From positions 1-44,509 of the forward strand of contig JBBINX010000010.1 of NCBI GenBank assembly GCA_037443685.1: a DNA stretch of 44,509 nucleotides, written 5' to 3'. The position numbers and the translations under genes were made by a program. Shown here one piece after another: positions 34,221-41,812 of the stretch. The stretch comes from JAHJRJ01 sp037443685. GTDB lineage: Bacteria; Bacteroidota; Ignavibacteria; UBA10030; BY39. Under the pieces are notes generated by a model. The model was not told the DNA's origin and made no database searches. It saw only the letters and a list, made by a program, of their open reading frames with translations. Positions within the stretch are counted from its first letter, which is position 1. Each line of letters begins with the position of its first letter.

Positions 34221-34439
34221 ATGGCAAAACAAGGACCAATAAAGATGGACGGAACTATAACCGAGACACTGCCGAATGCTATGTTCAGAGTAAAATTGGA
34301 AAATGAACACGAGATAATAGCACACGTCTCCGGAAAGATGCGAATGAATTTTATTAAGATTCTTGTAGGAGACAAAGTAACGGTAGAATTATCGCCATAC
34401 GATCTAACAAAAGGCAGAATAACCTACCGGTATAAATAA
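34221..34439 (+). CDS. infA: Translation initiation factor IF-1
   Basis: A 72-residue OB-fold protein that occupies the 30S A site during initiation. DGTITETLPNAMFRVKLENEHEIIAHVSGKMRMNFI and VELSPYDLTKGRITYRYK are diagnostic. ATG 34221 is 5 bases after map. Exact family length. Confidence 0.98.
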   Translation: MAKQGPIKMDGTITETLPNAMFRVKLENEHEIIAHVSGKMRMNFIKILVGDKVTVELSPYDLTKGRITYRYK

Positions 34440-34448
34440 GGAGAAAAA

Positions 34449-34565
34449 ATGAAAGTTCGATCATCAGTAAAAAAAGTATGCGACAACTGTAAGATTATCC
34501 GGCGTAAAGGTGTTGTTCACGTGATTTGCAAAAAAAATCCGAAACACAAACAACGTCAAGGATAA
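34449..34565 (+). CDS. rpmJ: Ribosomal protein bL36
   Basis: A 38-residue protein, short enough to escape many gene callers. MKVRSSVKKVCDNCKIIRRK, then VHVICKKNPKHKQRQG. Cys11, Cys14, Cys27 and His32 form the zinc site of the C+ type. ATG 34449 follows AAGGAG at the end of infA. Confidence 0.97.
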   Translation: MKVRSSVKKVCDNCKIIRRKGVVHVICKKNPKHKQRQG

Positions 34566-34613
34566 TTTTAAGACTTTAGTGAAAATAGAATTAAAAATGA
34601 AAGGAATTAATAA

Positions 34614-34997
34614 GTGGCAAGATTAGCGGGCGTAGATTTACCGAAAAATAAAATCTCGGAAATCGGCTTAACATACATTTACGGTATCGGAAGAACCACC
34701 GCAAAAAATATTCTTGATAAAGCCGGAGTAGACCGGATGAAAAGAATCAGCGAGTTAAACGACGAGGAAATTGCTAAGATTAGGTCGATTATCACTACTG
34801 ATCTAAAAATCGAAGGTGCTCTTCGGAGCGAAGTTCAAATGAACATCAAGCGATTGATGGACATCGGTTGTCATCGCGGGATCCGACATAGGCGAGGTTT
34901 ACCTGTACGAGGGCAGCGTACAAGGACTAATGCGCGAACACGTAAGGGTAAGAGAAAGACTGTAGCAGGAAAGAAAAAAGTCGCAGCTAAAAAGTAA
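34614..34997 (+). CDS. rpsM: Ribosomal protein uS13
   Basis: A 127-residue 30S head protein that contacts the P-site tRNA and uL5. ARLAGVDLPKNKISEIGLTYIYGIGR opens it; GIRHRRGLPVRGQRTRTNARTRKGKRKT is the signature, with a Lys-rich tail. It starts at GTG 34614 after AAAGGAAT. Begins the alpha section. Confidence 0.98.
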   Translation: MARLAGVDLPKNKISEIGLTYIYGIGRTTAKNILDKAGVDRMKRISELNDEEIAKIRSIITTDLKIEGALRSEVQMNIKRLMDIGCHRGIRHRRGLPVRGQRTRTNARTRKGKRKTVAGKKKVAAKK

Positions 34998-35037
34998 TAA
35001 ACAAATAATTCTATGAGAAATTTAATTTGGAGCATAA

Positions 35038-35436
35038 ATGGCTAATGCAACACAAGCAGTAACAGCAAAACGAAAGAAAAAACAACAAGTTGATATCAAC
35101 GGAATAGTTTTTGTCAAAGCGACCTTCAACAACGTTATCGTAACAATTACCGATATATATGGTAACACGATAAGTTGGTCATCCGCCGGTAAGAACGGAT
35201 TTAAAGGATCGCGGAAAAATACCCCATTCGCAGCCCAAGTTTCAGCAGAAGCAGCTGCAAAGGAAGCTTTCGACATGGGGTTGAGAAAAGTAGAAGTATT
35301 CGTCAAAGGTCCTGGTTCTGGTCGAGAAGCGGCAATCAGAGCGTTACAAACTGTAGGATTAGAAATCTTGATAATCCGTGATATAACGCCTGTTCCACAC
35401 AATGGATGCCGACCACCCAAGCGTAGAAGAGTTTAA
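35038..35436 (+). CDS. rpsK: Ribosomal protein uS11
   Basis: A 132-residue platform protein. ATFNNVIVTITDIYGNTISWSSAGKNGFKGSRK and the C-terminal DITPVPHNGCRPPKRRRV are diagnostic, including the Asn-Gly pair where isoaspartate forms in E. coli. ATG 35038 follows TTGGAG. Confidence 0.98.
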   Translation: MANATQAVTAKRKKKQQVDINGIVFVKATFNNVIVTITDIYGNTISWSSAGKNGFKGSRKNTPFAAQVSAEAAAKEAFDMGLRKVEVFVKGPGSGREAAIRALQTVGLEILIIRDITPVPHNGCRPPKRRRV

Positions 35437-35488
35437 AAAACAGAAATTTAAAAATTACAATATATACAATAAGAGGTAAAATTTTAAA

Positions 35489-36118
35489 ATGGCAAGATAT
35501 ATAGATTCGAGCTGTAGATTATGCAGGAGAGAGCGTCAAAAATTATTTTTAAAAGGGACGAAGTGTTTTACAGAAAAATGTCCGGTTGAACGAAGGGCTT
35601 ATCCACCGGGACAACATGGACAGTCGAGGCGTCAAAAAATTTCTGAGTACGGGGTACAGTTACGGGAAAAACAAAAAGTTCGACGGACGTACGGTTTATT
35701 GGAAACTCAATTCCATAATTATTTTTTGAAGGCTCTGAAGCAAACTGGTCGAACAAGCGAAATGTTAATTAAATTGCTCGAGCGCCGATTAGACAACGTC
35801 ATCTACCGATTAGGATTTGCTCCGTCTAGAAAAACTGCTCGACAATTAATTAGCCACAGGCACTTCTTTGTAAACAATAAAATCGTAAACATTCCATCGT
35901 TTTTAGTTAATCCGGGTGATGTAATACAAGTTCGCGAACATTCAAAAAAGTTGGAAATGATTCACTCTTCTATGAAGCGCATACGCGATAACGCAATGTA
36001 CCCGTGGTTGAGTCTTGATAAAGCTACGATGAGCGGGACATTTTTAAATATTCCCGAAAGAGCTGAAATACCACTCAATGCAAATGAACAGCTTATAGTT
36101 GAATTATACTCCAAATAA
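35489..36118 (+). CDS. rpsD: Ribosomal protein uS4, zinc-binding type
   Basis: A 209-residue 16S assembly initiator. The N-terminal cysteines (SCRLCRRER and KCFTEKCPVERRAYPPGQHG) form the C+ zinc knuckle. The S4 RNA-binding domain is LLERRLDNVIYRLGFAPSRKTARQLISHRHFFVN. ATG 35489 sits 52 bases after rpsK. Confidence 0.98.
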   Translation: MARYIDSSCRLCRRERQKLFLKGTKCFTEKCPVERRAYPPGQHGQSRRQKISEYGVQLREKQKVRRTYGLLETQFHNYFLKALKQTGRTSEMLIKLLERRLDNVIYRLGFAPSRKTARQLISHRHFFVNNKIVNIPSFLVNPGDVIQVREHSKKLEMIHSSMKRIRDNAMYPWLSLDKATMSGTFLNIPERAEIPLNANEQLIVELYSK

Positions 36119-36164
36119 TTTTTCAACGATAATAATTGAATAAGAAAGAAGGAGAAATTAAGGT

Positions 36165-37145
36165 ATGATTACATTAAACCTACAGATGCCAGAAAAGCTC
36201 GTTATGGAAGATCAAAGTTATTCCAATACTTATGCAAAGTTTTTTCTACAACCACTCGAAAAAGGATTTGGAGTAACGTTAGGAAATGCTTTACGTCGTG
36301 TTCTGTTATCATCATTAACCGGCACAGCATTTATCGGTATTCATATTAAAGGAGTGCTACACGAGTTTTCTACGGTAGCCGGTGTAAAAGAAGACGTAGC
36401 GGAATTAATAATAAACCTGAAAACCATACGTATGAAGTTGATCAATAAAAAGGCTATAAAAATTACGCTATCGGTAGATGGTCCTAAAAAAATTACTGCT
36501 GCGGATATTCAAAAAGCGAGTTCAGATATAGAAATATTGAATCTTTCACAGCATATCGCCACAATTGAGGAAGATGTTACTTTCGAAATCGAGTTGTACA
36601 TCGGAAGCGGTAAAGGATTCGTTCCAGCCGAAGAGAATAAATTTAACGAACAACATTTGGGTGTTATTCCGATCGATGCGATCTTTTCTCCAATCATTAA
36701 TGTCCGTTACACTATCGAACCTACAAGAGTCGGGCAGCAGACCGATTACGAAAAATTGTTATTGGAAATACAAACCGATGGGTCTATTACACCAGATGAT
36801 GCATTAACGCAAGCTGCAAAAATATTGAGAGACCATATCCAACTATTCATCAATTTTTCGAATGAACCAATTAGCGGAACAGATTTACGGGAATCAGAAT
36901 CTGAGATTGCACGAATAAGAGAAATTCTAAAAACGCCCGTTGATGAGTTAGAGCTTTCAGTCCGCTCGCATAATGTGTTGCGTTCGGGGAACGTAACAAC
37001 TTTAGGTGATCTAGTACGGATAGAAATTTCTGACTTACTAAAATTTCGAAACTTCGGTCGAAAATCTTTATCCGAATTAACCGAAATCGCAGAAAAATAT
37101 GGTCTGACCTTCGGGATGGACGTTGACAAGTACTTAAAAGAATAA
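36165..37145 (+). CDS. rpoA: RNA polymerase subunit alpha
   Basis: A 326-residue subunit. The N-terminal dimerisation domain (about 1-230) has FGVTLGNALRRVLLSSLTGTAF and GVKEDVAELIINLK. A linker follows, then the C-terminal DNA- and activator-binding domain (about 250-320) with RSHNVLRSGNVTTLGDLV and KFRNFGRKSLSELTEI. With rpoB and rpoC in the same array, all large core subunits are encoded here. ATG 36165 follows AAGGAGAA. Confidence 0.98.
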   Translation: MITLNLQMPEKLVMEDQSYSNTYAKFFLQPLEKGFGVTLGNALRRVLLSSLTGTAFIGIHIKGVLHEFSTVAGVKEDVAELIINLKTIRMKLINKKAIKITLSVDGPKKITAADIQKASSDIEILNLSQHIATIEEDVTFEIELYIGSGKGFVPAEENKFNEQHLGVIPIDAIFSPIINVRYTIEPTRVGQQTDYEKLLLEIQTDGSITPDDALTQAAKILRDHIQLFINFSNEPISGTDLRESESEIARIREILKTPVDELELSVRSHNVLRSGNVTTLGDLVRIEISDLLKFRNFGRKSLSELTEIAEKYGLTFGMDVDKYLKE

Positions 37146-37158
37146 TATAGGATAAATC

Positions 37159-37668
37159 ATGCGACATAGAAAATCAGGAAGAAAGTTAAAAAGAACTACC
37201 AGTCACAAAAAAGCTTTGCTTATCGCTTTAACGACTGCTTTATTGAAAAATAAAAAAATTAAAACAACACTCGCAAAAGCAAAAGAAGCAAGACCTTTCG
37301 TAGAAAAACTAATTACAAGAGCAAAGAATGCAGTCGTTAAAGAAGAAAGCACTCAGTTAAAAGATGTTCATTCACGGAGAGAAGTTTATCGTTACATCAA
37401 AGACAGGGGCGTGATTACGGAATTGTTTACAGAAATCGTTCCGAAAATTTCAACTCGTGCAGGCGGTTACACACGCATAGTGAAATTAGGTCAGCGGTTA
37501 GGCGACGGTGCACAATTGGGTATTCTCGAGTTAGTAGATTACAACACAGGGAAAGAGACACCTAAACCTGCGGTAAAAGAGAAAAAAGAAAAAAGGGGTT
37601 GGACAAAGAGAGCTCCGTCAAAAAAGGCGGAAAAACCTAAAATAGAACAAGAAGCAGCTAAAGAATAA
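37159..37668 (+). CDS. rplQ: Ribosomal protein bL17 with C-terminal extension
   Basis: A 169-residue protein at the tunnel exit. MRHRKSGRKLKRTTSHKKAL opens it; the core ends near residue 122 (GAQLGILELVDYN). About 45 further residues rich in Lys, Glu and Pro make a tail that E. coli lacks; such tails are common in Bacteroidota. Last gene of the array, followed by a terminator. Confidence 0.97.
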   Translation: MRHRKSGRKLKRTTSHKKALLIALTTALLKNKKIKTTLAKAKEARPFVEKLITRAKNAVVKEESTQLKDVHSRREVYRYIKDRGVITELFTEIVPKISTRAGGYTRIVKLGQRLGDGAQLGILELVDYNTGKETPKPAVKEKKEKRGWTKRAPSKKAEKPKIEQEAAKE

Positions 37669-37696
37669 TTTACTGCATTGTTCAGTGAACGAATTT

Positions 37697-37728
37697 AAAA
37701 AGGGACGAAGACAATTTCGTCCTTTTTT
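37697..37728 (+). terminator. Rho-independent terminator after rplQ
   Basis: Stem GGACGAA (37703-37709) with TTCGTCC (37716-37722), extended by one G-T pair and five A-T pairs, with loop GACAAT. The 3' arm runs into a six-T tract followed by ATTTTG. It closes the 31-kb gene array. Confidence 0.9.
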
Positions 37729-37800
37729 ATTTTGTCTGTTTAGTTAGTATATTCAATCTGTATTTTGGATATATATAAATTTAAAAAGTAAAATATTTTG

Positions 37801-38406
37801 ATGCGTATCCGCTCAGCAGAATTAAAATATGTAGTTGCACCTAATATTAAAACGGATAAATATATTTTCCCCGAGGTCAAACAACCTCAAATTGCCTTCG
37901 TCGGAAGATCCAACGTAGGTAAGTCTTCCGTTATTAATAAATTAACCGGACTAACCAAATTAGCGAGAACTAGCAGCGACCCCGGAAAAACGAGACAGAT
38001 AAATTATTTTTTACTAGATAATAATTTGTTCTTTGTCGATTTACCCGGGTATGGTTATGCTCAAGTACGAGCCGAAATGCGAAAAGCATGGGGAATACTT
38101 ATCGAACAATACTTAATTCAACAAGAGACATTGAAACTTTGCGTACTGATCATCGACATACGTCATGAGTTGAATGAGTACGATAAAATGATGATTGATT
38201 GGTTCGAAAATTATAAAATACCACACATCATTTTGTTGAACAAAGCAGATAAATTATCTAACAACCAATTATTAAAACAAATGAAGTGCTTTCAAAATAT
38301 GTTTAACAATACAAATTATAATCAACGTATCATACCTTTCTCGGCAACCGAAGGAAAAGGAAAAGCCGAAGTTTGGGAAGTGATCAAATTCATATCCGGT
38401 ATCTAA
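37801..38406 (+). CDS. engB: Ribosome biogenesis GTPase EngB (YihA/YsxC)
   Basis: A 201-residue GTPase needed for late 50S assembly. P-loop GRSNVGKS at residues 35-42, switch I DPGKTRQIN, switch II DLPGYGYAQV, NKADKL for guanine specificity, and SATEGKG as G5. ATG 37801 was preferred to the adjacent TTG at 37798. It follows the terminator of the ribosomal array by about 70 bases and nearly touches the aminotransferase gene (2-base gap), so the two are probably cotranscribed. Confidence 0.96.
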   Translation: MRIRSAELKYVVAPNIKTDKYIFPEVKQPQIAFVGRSNVGKSSVINKLTGLTKLARTSSDPGKTRQINYFLLDNNLFFVDLPGYGYAQVRAEMRKAWGILIEQYLIQQETLKLCVLIIDIRHELNEYDKMMIDWFENYKIPHIILLNKADKLSNNQLLKQMKCFQNMFNNTNYNQRIIPFSATEGKGKAEVWEVIKFISGI

Positions 38407-38407
38407 C

Positions 38408-39514
38408 ATGCAAGAACGATTATTCACGCCTGGGCCAACACCCCTTCCACCCGAAGTTATTTCTGCAATGAGCAAACCCATTATCCATCATAGGCATGTT
38501 GAATTCAAAACACTGATGGAAAGAGTTCTTAATAATCTTAAATATGTTTTTCGAACGAACAGGGATGTTTATGTTATAACAGGTTCCGGAACGGCAGCGA
38601 TGGAAGCGGCGGTTTGTAATTTACTTTCCATAGGTGATGAAGTGCTTGTAGTGAACGCAGGAAAATTCGGACAACGATGGAGTGAACTCAACAAAGCGTT
38701 CGGTGCAAAGGTTACTGAGTTGAAAATAGAGTGGGGTAAGCCTCTTGATACGGATTTGTTAGGCGGTTATCTGAAGGCTCAATCGAAAATAAAAGCGGTA
38801 TTTCTTACTCAATGCGAAACATCCACCGGTGTTCAACATGATATAAAAACCGCTGCCAGGATAATTCGGAACAATTCCGACGCATTGATAGTAGTAGATG
38901 CTATCAGTTCTCTTGCGGGTACAGAATTTTTCACTGATGATTGGAGGATAGATGTAGTGGTTTCGGCATCACAAAAAGGTTTGATGACTCCGCCTGGTTT
39001 GTCTTTTATTACGCTTAGTGAGAAAGCTCAAGAAAAAGTTTTTCACTCTAATATTAAGAAATATTACTTTGATATAAAAAAGGGAATTGAATCTCAAAGC
39101 AAGTTCTTAACACCATGGACACCAGCGACAACCCTGATAATGGGTTTGGATGTGGCGTTGAATATGATCAGAAATTCGACATTAGAAAATATTTGGGAAA
39201 GAAATAGGAACTTTAGTAGTATCATACGCAACAAATGTTTGTCCATCGGGTTGAAATTATTCGCAGAATCACCTTCAGACATTCTCACTGCGGTTTGCAC
39301 ACTAGAAACAATTATTCAAAAAAATCTGTTAAATACACTCAAAAACAAGTATAATGTAATTGTTGCTGGTGGACAGGGGGATTTTAAAGAAAAAATATTT
39401 AGAATTTCGAATATTGGATATTTAAAAATGGATGATATTGAGTGTTTGCTGGAAGCACTTGAAGGTGTATTTAATATTTTACCCAAATCCAGAATTTCTA
39501 TAGAAAATACTTGA
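38408..39514 (+). CDS. Class V PLP-dependent aminotransferase (alanine/serine-glyoxylate type)
   Basis: A 368-residue fold-type I aminotransferase. The N-terminal FTPGPTPLPPEV and HHRHVEF are typical of the serine-pyruvate/alanine-glyoxylate subgroup. GSGTAAMEAAV binds the cofactor phosphate, VVDAISSLAGTEF supplies the pyridine-N aspartate, and SASQKGLMTPPG has the Schiff-base Lys190. The substrate could be serine, alanine or phosphoserine with glyoxylate, pyruvate or 2-oxoglutarate; the sequence alone does not decide. It follows engB by one base beyond the stop. Its TGA stop lies inside the -35 box of the next gene's promoter, and no terminator is visible. Confidence 0.92.
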   Translation: MQERLFTPGPTPLPPEVISAMSKPIIHHRHVEFKTLMERVLNNLKYVFRTNRDVYVITGSGTAAMEAAVCNLLSIGDEVLVVNAGKFGQRWSELNKAFGAKVTELKIEWGKPLDTDLLGGYLKAQSKIKAVFLTQCETSTGVQHDIKTAARIIRNNSDALIVVDAISSLAGTEFFTDDWRIDVVVSASQKGLMTPPGLSFITLSEKAQEKVFHSNIKKYYFDIKKGIESQSKFLTPWTPATTLIMGLDVALNMIRNSTLENIWERNRNFSSIIRNKCLSIGLKLFAESPSDILTAVCTLETIIQKNLLNTLKNKYNVIVAGGQGDFKEKIFRISNIGYLKMDDIECLLEALEGVFNILPKSRISIENT

Positions 39515-39539
39515 CATATAATTAAAAAATACATATATT
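39511..39539 (+). promoter_or_regulatory. Strong candidate promoter of T9SS-sorted protein gene
   Basis: TTGACA (39511-39516), 17-base spacer, TATATT (39534-39539). The -35 box contains the stop codon of the aminotransferase gene. Predicted transcription start near 39546, giving a leader of about 255 bases. Confidence 0.6.
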
Positions 39540-39802
39540 CTATCGAATTAAAGTAGCTGGCTGTTCTTGCAAATATCTAAATAATTTAAAGTAACTTGAC
39601 ACATCAATAAAGATTTATTTTACTGCCAGCGGTATAAACCTTGTTCTACGGGGTAAACCCCAGTAGAATCGGGGTAAACAACTGTTTTTCATTAAAATAA
39701 TAAAATATAAAGGTAAACAATGGAAAATTTTTAATACTTTCCCGAAACTAATTTTTTTTCTGTACAAATAACAAATCTACTAACAAAATTAAGGAGCTAG
39801 AT
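39515..39802 (+). other. Long 5' leader with hairpin and GGTAAAC repeats
   Basis: A 288-base non-coding stretch. It holds a second TTGACA (39596-39601) with a 17-base spacer and TTTACT (39619-39624), a weaker promoter candidate. A hairpin follows: CTACGGGG (39646-39653), loop TAAA, CCCC-A-GTAG (39658-39666). GGGGTAAAC occurs at 39650-39658 and again at 39671-39679, and GGTAAAC near 39712. No known riboswitch class was recognised. AAGGAG lies just before the next start codon. Confidence 0.55.
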
Positions 39803-41659
39803 ATGAACAAATTACAAATTTTACTAATTTTTGTGTTGACTATTATGGTATCAGTGTCTATGGTAGCCCAGCCAAAGATGGTAGTTAAAGAACAATCGTG
39901 GCAACTACCACCAGAATGTGTTATTGATAACACCGTATATCAGATACCTGAGCTAATAAAGCAACCTACAACCGAGTTCTCTAAAACATCTTCTTTAACC
40001 GGTGTTAAGATCGGTACAACCGATTATGATTATGGATTTAATTCCGGCGCAACTCGGTCATTAGCCACCTGGAGTAATGGTACACGCGCACATCTTACTT
40101 TTCAGGAACGAGATGAATCCTTAATAGCCCCGGCAAACCGAAGAGCTCAAAAATATATTTATATAGTAGGATCTACAATGAAAACAGCATACCCTGTTCC
40201 TAAAGCTACGGCGGCTTCAGGATTCGGTGGAATTGATGTATTCAATAGCGCTAATTTAAAAAATGTTGGTGTAGTCGTTGGGCATACTCCTAATTGGTTT
40301 GCGATAGACTCCGATTCAGGTGCAGTGAATTTTATTAAAACTGATGTCCCCACTCGACTCCAAGATCCTGAAATTACAGTTGATAATGCTACTGAAACAC
40401 TCTGGTGGTATGATACTGGTATACCTGCACGAAGTCAATATTCGGTCTTAAAATCTACCACATTCGGAGATAGTTGGGAAATGGTAATTCCAAACTTAAT
40501 GAGTGTCGTACCGTTGAGCGAGAAATATGCCGTTGGTTCATTAGATGTACCTATTCTTATTGCACCAAACGGTAACCTTGCTGTTGTTACAACCATTACA
40601 GGCAAAGGACATATTGCTCCAATTGGAACAATTCATCCTGATAGCGCTGATAAGATTGGTTATTTTTTATCAACTAATGCAGGAACCTCATGGACTTGGA
40701 ATACATTAGGTCGTGATGGTGATATGGTTGTCTTCGGAACTGATACTATTTATCCACTCTTTCAAAATTTTGGGCAGTTGAGCGGAGTATGGGATGCACA
40801 GAACCGCTTACACGTTGTTACACAAGGATATTCTTTTACAGTAGTAAATGACACATTTAGAACAGCATTTTCTACTCTATATTGGAGATCAGGATTTACC
40901 GGATGGAAAATATTGTCCAGCCCAGCTCGTATATATAATCCACAATATGCTACATATAGACGTTCGGGCAATGCTTTTGGATTCTGTTATCCAACAGTAT
41001 CTATTGATCCGACTGGAAATGCAGTATTTGCCGCATGGTCTCAAATGCGGTTTCTACCAAGTGGAATTATAGACACTGCAGCAAATGGGATATGCAAATA
41101 CGATATATGGTATAATTCGTCTGCAGATAACGGCGCTACGTGGGGTACACCTCAGATGCTACCAAACAGCGACGGCGGCCTATTTACATATACAGAAAAA
41201 CATCTAACAGCCGGTGCCACAGGCACATTAAAGCGTGCTCATATTGTGTACCTTGCTGATACTTCATCTGGTTGCTACGTCTTCTTAGCGTCAAATCCAT
41301 CCATAGGTGGACCAAGAGCGATGGTCGACTGGATTTATCGATGGATTGATTTCAATCCCGGTGAGACTTCAGTTGAAAATCCAAGAGGTCTCCCAACTGA
41401 ATTTGCGTTAGAACAAAATTATCCGAATCCATTTAACCCTTCGACCAAAATTGAATATTCAGTGACAAAGGAAGTTTTTGTAAGTCTAAAAGTTTATAAT
41501 ATATTAGGACAAGAAGTGGCTACACTAGTTAACCAAAAACAAACACCTGATAATTATAGAGTAAACTTCGATGCGTCGAAACTTTCCTCGGGAGTATATA
41601 TATATACTCTTAAGGCCGGTGACTTCACGACATCTAAAAAAATGGTGTTGATGAAATAA
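39803..41659 (+). CDS. Exported Asp-box protein with T9SS type A sorting domain
   Basis: A 618-residue protein with a signal peptide (residues 1-22, ending SMVA before QP). The middle part has at least three Asp-box-like turns of the S-x-D-x-G-x-x-W kind (STTFGDSWEM, STNAGTSWTW, SSADNGATWG), which suggests a sialidase-fold beta-propeller; catalytic sialidase residues were not identified. The last 85 residues are a type IX secretion sorting domain: FALEQNYPNPFNPSTKIEY, then VYNILGQEVATLV, LSSGVYIYTLKAG and a short basic end (KKMVLMK). It should cross the outer membrane by T9SS and be anchored or released at the surface. Function otherwise unknown. Confidence 0.9.
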   Translation: MNKLQILLIFVLTIMVSVSMVAQPKMVVKEQSWQLPPECVIDNTVYQIPELIKQPTTEFSKTSSLTGVKIGTTDYDYGFNSGATRSLATWSNGTRAHLTFQERDESLIAPANRRAQKYIYIVGSTMKTAYPVPKATAASGFGGIDVFNSANLKNVGVVVGHTPNWFAIDSDSGAVNFIKTDVPTRLQDPEITVDNATETLWWYDTGIPARSQYSVLKSTTFGDSWEMVIPNLMSVVPLSEKYAVGSLDVPILIAPNGNLAVVTTITGKGHIAPIGTIHPDSADKIGYFLSTNAGTSWTWNTLGRDGDMVVFGTDTIYPLFQNFGQLSGVWDAQNRLHVVTQGYSFTVVNDTFRTAFSTLYWRSGFTGWKILSSPARIYNPQYATYRRSGNAFGFCYPTVSIDPTGNAVFAAWSQMRFLPSGIIDTAANGICKYDIWYNSSADNGATWGTPQMLPNSDGGLFTYTEKHLTAGATGTLKRAHIVYLADTSSGCYVFLASNPSIGGPRAMVDWIYRWIDFNPGETSVENPRGLPTEFALEQNYPNPFNPSTKIEYSVTKEVFVSLKVYNILGQEVATLVNQKQTPDNYRVNFDASKLSSGVYIYTLKAGDFTTSKKMVLMK

Positions 41660-41687
41660 TTGTGTTTTTTTAACAAAAAAAAATTGT

Positions 41688-41734
41688 GAGATGGACTTCT
41701 ATGTTTTTTATAGAAGTCTATCTTATATTTTTTC
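41688..41734 (+). terminator. Rho-independent terminator after T9SS gene
   Basis: GATGGACTTCTAT (41690-41702) pairs with ATAGAAGTCTATC (41710-41722) with one G-T pair, around a seven-base loop, extended outward by A-T and G-T pairs. It is followed by TATATTTTTT. It separates the T9SS gene from the downstream receptor. Confidence 0.88.
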
Positions 41735-41753
41735 AAAGATCGGTAACCCCCAA

Positions 41754-41778
41754 AACCTCAATATAATATTATGAGGTT
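41754..41778 (+). repeat. Short inverted repeat before receptor gene
   Basis: AACCTCA (41754-41760) and TGAGGTT (41772-41778) around an AT-only centre that contains TATAAT (41762-41767). It could be an operator around a -10 box, but no good -35 box is present 16-18 bases upstream, so its role is open. Confidence 0.35.
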
Positions 41779-41812
41779 GATATTTTAAATATAAATAATT
41801 AAAGGAGAGAAA

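Noticed and set aside
39646..39679. Known riboswitch in the T9SS gene leader
   Set aside because: The hairpin and GGGGTAAAC repeats do not match the core of any riboswitch class I know, so only a generic leader is reported.
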